Assembly: GCF_003428335.1 (NCBI RefSeq)
Contig: NZ_CP031704.1
Coordinates: 5,096,071 to 5,160,070 of the forward strand
DNA: 64,000 nucleotides
Reading direction: 5' to 3'
From: Solimonas sp. K1W22B-7
GTDB lineage: Bacteria > Pseudomonadota > Gammaproteobacteria > Nevskiales > Nevskiaceae
In this document: positions 1 to 8,253 of the stretch, in pieces
Layout of the letters: each line of letters begins with the position of its first letter
How positions within the stretch are numbered: the stretch's first letter is position 1
Notes under the pieces: model-generated
The model's input: the letters and a program-made list of their open reading frames with translations, nothing else
The model's database searches: none
What the model was told of the DNA's origin: nothing
Translations under genes and position numbers: made by a program

Positions 1-61
1 CTTCGGCGCGACGCACCCGCAGACGCAGCGGATCGCGGTGGAGTTGCAGCGGCTGCAGTAG
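1..61 (+). CDS. C-terminal tail of a probable TPR-containing protein (partial)
   Basis: An open frame enters from the left edge and ends at TAG 59-61. The 19 readable residues include GATHPQTQRIAVELQRLQ. The pattern G-x-x-HP-x-T followed by a short amphipathic helix is the hallmark of TPR_10-type repeats, as found in serine/threonine kinase-TPR and similar signalling proteins. Nothing upstream is visible, so the protein's main domain is unknown. It is followed by a large inverted repeat that could end transcription. Confidence 0.5.
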   Translation, partial: FGATHPQTQRIAVELQRLQ

Positions 62-75
62 AGCCGGGAAGATTT

Positions 76-151
76 CAGTCCGCAAATAAACGCGAATCAA
101 CGCAAATTCAAGAATGGGTGCTTGCGTGTATTTGCGTCCATTTGCGGACTG
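76..151. repeat. Long imperfect inverted repeat, possible terminator
   Basis: CAGTCCGCAAA (76-86) is mirrored by TTTGCGGACTG (141-151), and inner CGCAAAT/ATTTGCG words extend the pairing. The element sits between two convergent genes, so it could act as a bidirectional terminator or be a dispersed palindromic repeat. It is more A+T-rich than the genes beside it. Confidence 0.6.
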
Positions 152-169
152 CCTGGTCTTTGTATCGCC

Positions 170-1228
170 CTACGCCAGGTCCCCGACCGGAATCGCGTCG
201 TACCCGCCTTCAAGGTACCGCGCGTCGTAGCCGTACTTCGACATCATGTAGGCGATCACCGGCGAGTCGCGGCGGTTGTCGCAGACCACGATGTAGCGGT
301 ACGAGGGATCGGCGGTGAACAGGCGCGCGCGCACCACCGGGTGCGGGATGTAGATCGCCTCCGGCAGGCGCCGTCCGCCGATCTCGCCGGGCAGGCGCAC
401 GTCGAGCCAGCGCGCGCCGCTGCCGGCCATCTCGCGGGCCTCGGCATAGCTCACCGGCAGCGCCAGCGCCGGCTGCAGCAGGCGGCGGAAATCGTCGCCG
501 GACAGGCGCATCAGGCAGCCGTCGGTCAGCATGCGCACGCTGGCATTTCGCGGGCTCTGTGCCAGGAGGCCGTCCTCGCCCAGCGTGGCGCCTGGGCCGT
601 ACTCGGCCACGCGCATCGGCTCCGGCAGGTCGGGCAGACGCCGCGTCACCTCGCAGCTGCCCTCCGCGACGATATAGAAACAGTCGGCGGTCTCGCCCTC
701 GCGGATGAAGCAGTCGCCGGCGCGCACCGGCACCGGCAGCAGCGCACGGAACAGCTGGTCCAGGCGGTCGCGGCCGATGCCGGCGTAGCCGCGCGCGCGC
801 AGGAAGGCCTCGGGCCAGGCGCCGCCGGGCACCGCGTCGGCATAGGCCAGCTCGATCGCGTGCGCGCTGTCGGGCTGGTCGCTCAGCATCACCTGGTTGA
901 GCAGTTCGCGGTCCACCTCGAGCAGCCGGCTGGGCGCGGCAACGCGCAGTTCCTGGGCGCTGGGGACGTCCTGCGGCAGCGCCACCGGGGCCGCGCCGGG
1001 CGCCACTTCCGGCGCCAGCAGCAGGCGGCCGTGGGCATCGAGCAGTTCGACCCGGCCGGCCAGCAGGTAATAGTGGCTGGCCGGGGTCTCGCCGACCCCG
1101 AACAGCCGGGTGCCAGCGGCCACCTCGCGCAGGCGCAGGCCCGCGGACAACTGCGCCAGCGCCTCCGGGCTCAACCGGTTCAGCGGGTAGATGTCGCGGA
1201 AATCGAGGGCAGTGACGGCGCTGCTCAT
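170..1228 (-). CDS. Dual cyclic-nucleotide-binding domain protein with C-terminal rhodanese domain
   Basis: 352 residues. Residues about 10-115 form a degenerate cNMP-binding fold. Residues about 145-250 form a second one with a better phosphate-binding cassette, LGEDGLLAQSPRNASV, in which Glu218 and Arg227 match the residues that hold cyclic nucleotide ribose and phosphate. Residues about 255-350 are a rhodanese domain with a candidate sulfur-carrying cysteine, Cys316, in VVCDNRRDS. No DNA-binding helix or membrane segment is evident, so it is probably a cytoplasmic cAMP-responsive sulfur-transfer or regulatory protein. It is divergent from a class III adenylate cyclase, which suggests producer and sensor of the same nucleotide. 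Proteins of this composition are known in proteobacteria but their role is not settled. Confidence 0.85.
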   Translation of the reverse strand: MSSAVTALDFRDIYPLNRLSPEALAQLSAGLRLREVAAGTRLFGVGETPASHYYLLAGRVELLDAHGRLLLAPEVAPGAAPVALPQDVPSAQELRVAAPSRLLEVDRELLNQVMLSDQPDSAHAIELAYADAVPGGAWPEAFLRARGYAGIGRDRLDQLFRALLPVPVRAGDCFIREGETADCFYIVAEGSCEVTRRLPDLPEPMRVAEYGPGATLGEDGLLAQSPRNASVRMLTDGCLMRLSGDDFRRLLQPALALPVSYAEAREMAGSGARWLDVRLPGEIGGRRLPEAIYIPHPVVRARLFTADPSYRYIVVCDNRRDSPVIAYMMSKYGYDARYLEGGYDAIPVGDLA

Positions 1229-1406
1229 GGGTTCAAGGCGTGGCCGGCAACCAGGCTGCCAGCGGATTCAGGTGTCGACAATCCTACCCCAGGGTGTGAT
1301 CCAGGCCCCGGATCGGGTTGACTTGAACGCGGCAAAGCCTTTGACTGCAAAGGAGACATTTACGGAGATTCAGGGCGGCGGGCTTTGTCCGGTGCCACTG
1401 TCATTC

Positions 1407-4400
1407 ATGCCAACCGGGCCAATGCAGGCTCCTGCCGGACGCCATCCGGCAAGCCCCGCCGATCCCGCCGAGGGCCGGCGGGCGCTGGCCCGCTACCTGC
1501 CGGCCTGCGTGCTGGCCGACTGCGCCGGCGCCTCGCCGCGGCAGCGGCGCTTCCGCGGCGCCGTGCTGGTGGCCGACATCGCCGGCTTCAGCCGCCTGAC
1601 CGAACGCTTTGCCGCCCAGGGACCGGAGGGCGCCGAGCGCCTGGCGGCCGTGCTCGATGCCTGGTTCGGCCGCATGACCGAGGCCGCCCTGGACCACGGT
1701 GGCGACGTCGTCGACTTCGTCGGCGATGCCCTGGTGGTCAGCTGGACCGGCGAAGACCTGCAGCAGGCGCTGCTGGGCGCCGCGCAGGCGGCCTGGGCGC
1801 TGCGCGCGGCCGGCGACGAGGTGGCCACGGCCACCGGCCTGGCGCTGAAGCAGCGCATCGCCATCGGCGCCGGCGAGCTGGCCCTGTTCGGCGTCGGCCT
1901 GGGCCAGCAATGGCATGGCCTGGTCGCCGGCGCGCCGGTGGCAGGTGCCGCCGCCCTGTACCGTCACGGCCAGCCGGGCGACATCCTGGTCTGCGCCGAC
2001 AGCTGGCCGCTGCTGGCGCCGCTGGCCCGCGGCCAGAAGCTGGACACCGGCGCGGACATGCTCCTGCAGGCGCTGGAGCCGATGCCGCCGCCCGCGGCGG
2101 CCGAGCCGCCGGAAGCCGGCCCCGGCATGGAGCAATACCTGCCACCGGCGCTGGTCGGGCGCAGCCGCGCCGACGCGGCACCCTGGCCCGGCGAGTTCCG
2201 CATGCTCAGCACGCTGATGATCGGCTTCCCCGGCCTGGATCCGGCGGCGCCCGGCGCCCTGGCACGGCTGCAGACGGCGGTCAGCACGACGCAGCGCGAA
2301 CTGCAGCGCAGCGGCGGGCGCATCGAGCGCCTGTCGATGGACGACAAGGGCATCAGCATCCTCACCGCCTGGGGCCTGCCCCAGGCCAGCTTCGACGACG
2401 ACGCCGCGCGCGCGCTGCGCGCCGCCGGGGACAGCGAGGCGGCGCTGCGCCAGCAGGGCATTGCCTGCGCACTGGGCCTGTCCAGCGGCCGCGTGTTCTG
2501 CGGCGACAGCGGCGGGCACCGGCGCCGCCACCTGAGCCTGGCCGGCGCCAGCGTCAACCGCGCCGCGCGGCTGATGCAGCTTGGCCCCGGCCTGCGCTGC
2601 GACGCCGCCACCGCCCACGCCGCCTCGCGCGACTGGAGCTTCGAGCCCGAGAGCAGTGCGGCCGATGCCGCGCTGCGGCCGCAACGGCGCCAGGCGCCGG
2701 TGCTGCGGCCGCGCGAGGCCGCACTGATCGGCCGCGAAGCCGAGCAGCACCGCGTCGGGCAGGCGCTGCAAGCCGCAGGCAGCGGCCATGGCGGCCTGCT
2801 GCTGGTGATCGGCGAAGCCGGTATCGGCAAGTCGCGCCTGCTGGCCGACAGCACCGCGCGCGCCGCGGCGCAGGGCCTGCAGGTGATCTCCACCGGCGGC
2901 ATGGCAGTGGAAGCGAACACGCCGTACTTCCCCTGGCGCCGCGTGCTGGAGCAGGTCCTGCTGCGCGACGGCGCGCCGGGCCCTGCGGCGCTGCTGCAGG
3001 AACTGCAGGCCCGGCTGCAGGACGAGCCGCGCCTGCTGCCCTGGCTGCCGCTGGTCAACGACATCCTGCCGCTGCAGATTCCGGACAACGAGCTGACGCC
3101 GCAGATCACCGGCGCGGCGCGCGCGCGCAACCTGCAGGAGCTGCTCAGCCGCCTGCTCGACGGGCCGGCACCGGGCGCGCTGCTGCTGCTCGACGACCTG
3201 CACTGGTGGGACGAAGCCTCGCTGGCGATGCTGGAGGCGATCCTGCAGCGCCTGCCGCTGCTGCCGGTGATTGCCGCCAGCCGGCCCGCCAGCGACATCG
3301 CCGCGGCCGCCGGCGACGGACTGCAGCGCCTGTTGCTGCGCGAGCAGTCCGGCGAACTGCGCCTGGAAGCCCTGCAGCGCGACGCCGCGGCACAACTGGC
3401 GGCGCGCACCCTGGGCCTGCAGGATGCCGGCGCCTCCGCGCTGCCCCATGCCCTGGTGGAGCTGCTGTACCAGCGCACCGCCGGCAACCCCTTCTTCTGC
3501 GAGGAACTGACCCTGGCGCTGCGCGACAGCGGCGTGCTGCGCGTGGACGGCAACCGCGTGCTGCTCGACAGCCCGGCCGACGACGCGGCGCTGGCCGAGG
3601 CGCCGACGACGCTGCGCGGCACCATCGTCAGCCGCTACGACCGCCTGCATCCCTCCGCGCAGGCGGCGCTCAAGCTGGCCAGCGTGATCGGCCGCGAGGT
3701 CAGCCCGCAGACCCTCGCGGCACTGCTGGGCGAGCACGACGTCGACGCCGCGCTGCAGCAACTGCGCGACACCGGGCTGCTGCGCCAGGACGATGGCGCG
3801 CAGACCGCGGCCTACCACTTCAAGCACGCGCTGCTGCGCGACGTGGTCTACGACCTGCTGCCATTCGCGCAGCGGCGCAAGCTGCACCGCGACGTCGCGC
3901 GCCATATCGAGACGCAGGGCGAAGCGCTCGCGCGCGCAACCGAGCTGGCGATGCACTGGGAAAGCGCCGGCGACATCGCGCAGGCGCTGCACTACCTGGA
4001 GCACGCCGCCCGCAACGCGCTGGCGCGCGACGCCAATCGCGAGGCGATCCGCCACGTGCAGCGTGCCTATGCGCTGGCCGCACGGCTGAGCGGCACGCCG
4101 GAGAGCGCGCGCCTGGGCGAGTGGGAGGCGATCCTCGGCGATGCGCACCAGGAGCTGTTCGAGTATGGCCCCTCGGTCCACCACTACCACCGCGCGCTGC
4201 AGCTGATGGGCCGCCCCGGACGCATCGGCGGCCTGCGTCGCGGCTGGCTGCTGCTCAAGGAAGCCGCGATCCAGGCCTGGCACCGGCAACGCCTGCCGCG
4301 GCGCGAGGCCGATGCGCGGCGCCTGCAGCAGCTGTCGCGCGCCGCGCATATCCACCAGCGCCTGGTCGAGACCGCGTTCTTCGACAACCGGCCGGCCGAG

Positions 4401-5450
4401 CTGCTTTACCAGACCCTGGCCTCGGTCAACCTGGCCGAAAAGACCGACTTCACCTACGTCCGCGTCAGCAGCTACGCCGGCCTGGCGATGGCCTGCATGG
4501 CGATGCGCCAGACGCGCCTGGCCGACGACTACAGCCAGCGCTCGCTGCTCGCCAGCCGCGCCGGCGCCAGCACCGACGTCGCCTACTCGCACCTCGGCCG
4601 CATGGTCTACCGCGCCAGCAGCGGCCACTGGCAGCAGGTGCACGAGTCCTACGACGCCGGCACGCCGCTCTATCGCAGCCTCGGCATCACCGGCCGCTGG
4701 CAGCAGATCCGCGTGACCGACCTGGTGGCCTGGTTCGCCCAGGGCCGCTACGACGAATCCGCGGCCGGCGTGCGCGAAGTGCTGGAGGCGCCCGGCGCCG
4801 TGATCCCCGCCCAGATCCAGGCCTGGTGCTGGTCCTACGACACGCTGCTGTCGGCCCTGCGCGGCGACGGCCCTGCGCGCCTGCCGGCGCTGGTGCAGGG
4901 CTACACCGCCCTGCCCCTGCAGGAAGTCAGCCTGGCCGACCGCATGCTCTGCGTGTCCGCGATGGCGCAGGCGCAGTGGCGCCTCGGCGAAACCGAGGCC
5001 GCGCTGGCCCACGCGGACGAGGCCCTGGTGCTGGCGCGCCGCGCACCCCCCTCCACCTTCTACCTGGCACCAGGCCTGGCCGCGGTCGCCGCCGTACTCT
5101 GCGCCGCCTGCGAGCGCGAGACCGATCCCGCGCGGCATGCCGCGCTGCTGGAACGCAGCGGCCGCATGGCACGCGTGCTGCGCCAGATGGCCTGGCTGGT
5201 CCCCACCGCCGGCCCGCGCGCGGCGCTGGCACGGGCGCGCCAGTCCTGGCTGCGCGGCAAGCGCGGCCCGGCGGAAAGGCTGTGGCGCCGCGCCCTGGCA
5301 CAGGCCGAGGCACTGGACATGCCCTACGAGCAGGCACAGGCGCTGGAAGCGATGGGCCGCTGGCTGGACCCGCAGACGGCGCTGGCGGTGCAGCGCCGCG
5401 CAACCGCGGCGGCGATCTATGCGCGCATCGGGGCCTTGCCGCCGCCGTAG
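1407..5450 (+). CDS. Soluble-adenylate-cyclase-like class III nucleotide cyclase with AAA ATPase and TPR-like C-terminus
   Basis: 1,347 residues from the chosen ATG (1422 is also possible; longer in-frame starts would run into the divergent gene). It is expected to make cAMP from ATP in the cytoplasm. A first cyclase homology domain (about 45-215) starts VLVADIAGFSRL and carries both metal-binding aspartates, Asp57 and Asp107 (FVGDALVV). A second (about 265-400) has MDDKG and ASVNRAARLM, the latter supplying the catalytic Asn384-Arg pair. An AAA_16-type ATPase follows, with Walker A GEAGIGKS (469-476) and Walker B LLLLDDLHWWDE (Asp596-Asp597). The remaining 600 residues are helical, TPR-like. 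This order matches mammalian sAC (ADCY10) and its bacterial relatives, which suggests bicarbonate or CO2 responsiveness, though that is inference. Confidence 0.88.
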   Translation: MPTGPMQAPAGRHPASPADPAEGRRALARYLPACVLADCAGASPRQRRFRGAVLVADIAGFSRLTERFAAQGPEGAERLAAVLDAWFGRMTEAALDHGGDVVDFVGDALVVSWTGEDLQQALLGAAQAAWALRAAGDEVATATGLALKQRIAIGAGELALFGVGLGQQWHGLVAGAPVAGAAALYRHGQPGDILVCADSWPLLAPLARGQKLDTGADMLLQALEPMPPPAAAEPPEAGPGMEQYLPPALVGRSRADAAPWPGEFRMLSTLMIGFPGLDPAAPGALARLQTAVSTTQRELQRSGGRIERLSMDDKGISILTAWGLPQASFDDDAARALRAAGDSEAALRQQGIACALGLSSGRVFCGDSGGHRRRHLSLAGASVNRAARLMQLGPGLRCDAATAHAASRDWSFEPESSAADAALRPQRRQAPVLRPREAALIGREAEQHRVGQALQAAGSGHGGLLLVIGEAGIGKSRLLADSTARAAAQGLQVISTGGMAVEANTPYFPWRRVLEQVLLRDGAPGPAALLQELQARLQDEPRLLPWLPLVNDILPLQIPDNELTPQITGAARARNLQELLSRLLDGPAPGALLLLDDLHWWDEASLAMLEAILQRLPLLPVIAASRPASDIAAAAGDGLQRLLLREQSGELRLEALQRDAAAQLAARTLGLQDAGASALPHALVELLYQRTAGNPFFCEELTLALRDSGVLRVDGNRVLLDSPADDAALAEAPTTLRGTIVSRYDRLHPSAQAALKLASVIGREVSPQTLAALLGEHDVDAALQQLRDTGLLRQDDGAQTAAYHFKHALLRDVVYDLLPFAQRRKLHRDVARHIETQGEALARATELAMHWESAGDIAQALHYLEHAARNALARDANREAIRHVQRAYALAARLSGTPESARLGEWEAILGDAHQELFEYGPSVHHYHRALQLMGRPGRIGGLRRGWLLLKEAAIQAWHRQRLPRREADARRLQQLSRAAHIHQRLVETAFFDNRPAELLYQTLASVNLAEKTDFTYVRVSSYAGLAMACMAMRQTRLADDYSQRSLLASRAGASTDVAYSHLGRMVYRASSGHWQQVHESYDAGTPLYRSLGITGRWQQIRVTDLVAWFAQGRYDESAAGVREVLEAPGAVIPAQIQAWCWSYDTLLSALRGDGPARLPALVQGYTALPLQEVSLADRMLCVSAMAQAQWRLGETEAALAHADEALVLARRAPPSTFYLAPGLAAVAAVLCAACERETDPARHAALLERSGRMARVLRQMAWLVPTAGPRAALARARQSWLRGKRGPAERLWRRALAQAEALDMPYEQAQALEAMGRWLDPQTALAVQRRATAAAIYARIGALPPP

Positions 5451-5534
5451 GACTACCTTCTCCTTCATCCGGCCGATGTGCGAAAAGCGCCGGCGTTCCA
5501 GTCTCGAGGCACTCCCCATCGACCGGAACCCGCC

Positions 5535-6026
5535 ATGACCGAGACCGAAGCCCTGCTGGCCATCGAGGAGATCAGGAACGTCTTCGCCCGGCGCCTGCGC
5601 TACATGGACCTCAAGCAATGGGACCTGTACGGCAGCGTGCACACCGAGGATGCCTGGTCGGAAACCTACGGCGACCTGCCGCAGGCCTTGCAGCCGCAGT
5701 CCGGCGGTGTGCACAACAAGGTGGTCGGCCCCAGGGCGCTGGCGGAGGCGATCCGGCATTTCATGGAACATCGCACGCCGATCACCTCCGCGCATCACGC
5801 GCACACGCCGGAGATCGAGCTCACCTCCGACACCACCGCCACCGGCATCTGGCCGATGGAGGATCACCTGTGGTGGCAGGACGGCGAGCGCGAGGAATCG
5901 CTGCACGGCTACGGCCACTACACCGAGCACTACCGCAAGGTCGATGGCCGCTGGCTGATCTGCTACCGCAAGCTCACGCGGCTGCGCGTGGACCGCACGC
6001 CGGGGTTCTACGACCGGCTGATGTGA
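5535..6026 (+). CDS. SnoaL-like / NTF2-fold protein
   Basis: 163 residues, starting at ATG 5535. The sequence has the cone-shaped NTF2 pattern: an N-terminal helix with IRNVFARRLRYMDLKQWD, a core HFMEHRTPITSAHHAHTPEI segment, and the closing strand GHYTEHYRKVDGRWLICYRK, which is characteristic of SnoaL_4 proteins (steroid isomerase, dehydratase and ring-hydroxylating dioxygenase beta relatives). The Tyr/Trp and His-rich core could form a small-molecule pocket, but no family-specific catalytic pair can be assigned. It lies 84 bp downstream of the cyclase on the same strand, with no obvious functional link. Confidence 0.75.
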   Translation: MTETEALLAIEEIRNVFARRLRYMDLKQWDLYGSVHTEDAWSETYGDLPQALQPQSGGVHNKVVGPRALAEAIRHFMEHRTPITSAHHAHTPEIELTSDTTATGIWPMEDHLWWQDGEREESLHGYGHYTEHYRKVDGRWLICYRKLTRLRVDRTPGFYDRLM

Positions 6027-6053
6027 CGGCGTCGAGCCCGGGACAGAACCCGG

Positions 6054-6707
6054 TCAGCCGGCGGATGGCTTGCCGGCGTTGATCGCCAACTGGGCGGCGA
6101 AAGCCCGCTGGTATGCGGGCCGCGCTTCGCCGCGGGCGACGTAGGCCGCCAGCTTGGAAAATTCGCCGAGGATGCCCGATGGTTTCAGCCTGAGCAGCAC
6201 CGACACCATCATCAGGTCGCCCGCGCTGAACGCGGCATCGAGCCAGCCGGCATTGCCCAGGCGGGCAGACAGTTGGCCCAGCCGATTGCGGATGCGACCC
6301 TCGACCAGGGGCAGGCGCTCCCGGGTCCAGGGCTTGTCGCCCTCCAGGACCCTGGCGGTTGCAAGGTCAAGGATCGGCGGCTCCACGGTATTGAGCGCGG
6401 CAAACATCCAGGTGATCGCACGCGCGCGGGCATTGGCATCGTCCGGCAGCAGGCCCGCGTGGCGCTCGGCGATATGGAAGACGATCGCACCGGTCTCGAA
6501 CAGGACGAGATCGCCTTCCTCGTAGGTTGGAATCTGGCCGAAAGGATGAAGGCCCAGATGCGCGGGTTCCTTCATCGCACGGAACGAAACCAGGCGAACC
6601 TCGTAGGCCTGGCCCACTTCTTCAAGCGCCCAGCGAACGCGCGTATCGCGCGCCAGCCCCTTGCCGCCATCGGGCGACCGTTCAAAGGCGGTAATGGTGA
6701 TGGTCAT
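6054..6707 (-). CDS. Glutathione S-transferase family protein
   Basis: 217 residues from ATG 6707, chosen because GAGGAG lies seven bases upstream. The N-terminal thioredoxin-like domain (about 1-80) contains the cis-proline motif in FGQIPTYEEGD and the glutathione gamma-glutamyl contact LFETGAIVFHIAE. The all-helical C-terminal domain (about 90-205) ends with the usual DLMMVSVLLRL element. It probably conjugates or reduces electrophiles with glutathione in the cytoplasm. The N-terminal Ser/Cys that activates glutathione is not obvious (FERSPDGGKG lies at the right place), so the precise class is uncertain. Confidence 0.88.
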   Translation of the reverse strand: MTITITAFERSPDGGKGLARDTRVRWALEEVGQAYEVRLVSFRAMKEPAHLGLHPFGQIPTYEEGDLVLFETGAIVFHIAERHAGLLPDDANARARAITWMFAALNTVEPPILDLATARVLEGDKPWTRERLPLVEGRIRNRLGQLSARLGNAGWLDAAFSAGDLMMVSVLLRLKPSGILGEFSKLAAYVARGEARPAYQRAFAAQLAINAGKPSAG

Positions 6708-6805
6708 CGCCAGACTCCTCGGCTGTCTGCACCGCAGGCCCTTGGGCCTTTTACAGCCAGTCAACAATACGCAAATCCCGATGCAGTAGTCTATCCATGC
6801 AGCTT

Positions 6806-6822
6806 GACCGGAAATGCCGGTC
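6806..6822. promoter_or_regulatory. Short palindrome in divergent promoter region
   Basis: GACCGG-aaatg-CCGGTC is a perfect six-base inverted repeat between the divergent GST and EamA-transporter genes. It could be an operator or part of a leader hairpin. No regulator can be named. Confidence 0.3.
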
Positions 6823-6863
6823 AGGTCAGCAGTGATCGAGGCAGCGTCAACAGATCCTGGACG

Positions 6864-7793
6864 ATGGACAGCTCACCGAGTCAACCCCAAGCCGCAGGCG
6901 GGCAGCCGGCGACGCACTCGCTGCGCGGCGTGCTGCTGTTCATGCTGGGCGTGTTCCTGTTCGCCTGCATGGACAGCAGCACGAAGTACCTGGTGTCCCA
7001 CTACGACGTCCCGCTGGTGGTGGCGATCCGCTACATCGGCAATTTCCTGCTGATGGTGATCCTGCTCACGCCCAGCCACGGCAAGGCACTGGTACGGACG
7101 CAGCGCCGCGGCCTGGTCCTGGCCCGCGGCGCCTGCCTGGCGACGGCGTCGCTGCTGCTGGGCCTGGCGCTGCAGCGCATGCCCGTGGCCGAGACCACGG
7201 CCATCGTGTTCCTGTCGCCGCTGCTGGTGGTGCTGCTGGCGGGCCCCGTCCTGGGCGAACGCGTCGGCATGATCGGCTGGGTCGCCGCCGTTGCCGGCTT
7301 TGGCGGCATCCTGCTGATTGCGCACCCCGGCGGCGGGCTGGATCCGCTGGGAACGGTGCTGGCACTGTGCGCGGTCGCGGTGACGGCGGCCTACCAGTTG
7401 CTGTCACGCATCCTGGCGAGCACCGAAGGCCCCGTGCCGATGCTGTTCTACACCGCGCTGGTGGGCAGCCTGGTCTTCGGCGCGTACCTGCCCTGGTCCT
7501 GGGGCGGCGAGCCGCCGACCCCGCTGCAGGCCCTGCTGTTCCTGGGCACCGGCGCCATGGGCGGACTGGGGCATTACCTGTTCACGGCTGCGCACCGCCA
7601 TACGCCGGCGTCCGTGCTGGCCCCGATGATGTATGCGCAGCTGGTCTGGGCGGCGCTGCTGGGCTGGCTGGTGTTCGGGCACGTACCGGAAGCCATGAGC
7701 ATCCTCGGCATGGGCATCGTCGCCGCCTCCGGCGTGCTGGTGGCGCTGAAGTCGCGCAAGGCGCAGCAGGCCATGTCGGAGCCGGTCGAGTAA
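6864..7793 (+). CDS. EamA (DMT superfamily) transporter
   Basis: 309 residues, ten predicted membrane helices arranged as two EamA repeats of about 140 residues (about 20-155 and 160-295). The first begins LRGVLLFMLGVFLFACMDSS. Helix ends contain the usual LGERVGMIGWVAAVAGFGG pattern of the family. The ATG is placed just before the hydrophilic leader MDSSPSQPQAAGG; upstream in-frame codons overlap the GST gene on the other strand. Substrates in this superfamily include amino acids, nucleosides and other metabolites, and none can be predicted here. Confidence 0.9.
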   Translation: MDSSPSQPQAAGGQPATHSLRGVLLFMLGVFLFACMDSSTKYLVSHYDVPLVVAIRYIGNFLLMVILLTPSHGKALVRTQRRGLVLARGACLATASLLLGLALQRMPVAETTAIVFLSPLLVVLLAGPVLGERVGMIGWVAAVAGFGGILLIAHPGGGLDPLGTVLALCAVAVTAAYQLLSRILASTEGPVPMLFYTALVGSLVFGAYLPWSWGGEPPTPLQALLFLGTGAMGGLGHYLFTAAHRHTPASVLAPMMYAQLVWAALLGWLVFGHVPEAMSILGMGIVAASGVLVALKSRKAQQAMSEPVE

Positions 7794-7824
7794 AATTCCG
7801 GCCCCGCATCCGAAGGCTGCCAAG

Positions 7825-8232
7825 ATGAGCAACAGACATTCCGGTTCCTGCCTCTGCGGCGCGGTCCGCTTCGAAGTGGAAGGGGACTTCCAGCGCTTCT
7901 ATCTCTGCCATTGCGAATACTGCCGCAAGGACAGCGGATCGGCCCATGCCGCCAACCTGTTCTCCTCGACGGCACGCCTCAGCTGGATTTCCGGCGAGGG
8001 CCAGGTCCGGCAGTTCACCCTGCCCTCGACCCGGCACAGCCGCAGCTTCTGCTCGACCTGCGGCTCGGCGCTGCCGGGCACGCAGATGGACGGCGCCCTG
8101 CTGGTGGTTCCAGCGGGCAGCCTGGACGGCGAAGTGCGCATCCGGCCCGACGCTCACCTCTTCATTTCCAGCAAAGCCGGGTGGGACGAGGCGCTGGAGA
8201 CGATTCCGAAGATGGAGAAGTTTCCCGTCTGA
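7825..8232 (+). CDS. GFA / CENP-V family zinc-binding protein
   Basis: 135 residues. It contains the full cysteine set of the GFA fold: GSCLCGAVRFE near the N-terminus, CHCEYCRKDSG at about 28-38, and FCSTCGSALPG at about 72-82. These hold structural and catalytic zinc ions. The prototype is glutathione-dependent formaldehyde-activating enzyme, but many members of this size lack that activity, so no reaction is assigned. It lies 31 bp downstream of the EamA transporter on the same strand and may be cotranscribed. Confidence 0.88.
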   Translation: MSNRHSGSCLCGAVRFEVEGDFQRFYLCHCEYCRKDSGSAHAANLFSSTARLSWISGEGQVRQFTLPSTRHSRSFCSTCGSALPGTQMDGALLVVPAGSLDGEVRIRPDAHLFISSKAGWDEALETIPKMEKFPV

Positions 8233-8253
8233 GGGATTGGCCGTCCCGCCGGA

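Noticed and set aside
1401-5930. 1,509-codon open frame antisense to the adenylate cyclase
   Set aside because: Low-complexity Arg/Gln/Ala translation without motifs; the plus-strand cyclase explains the region fully.
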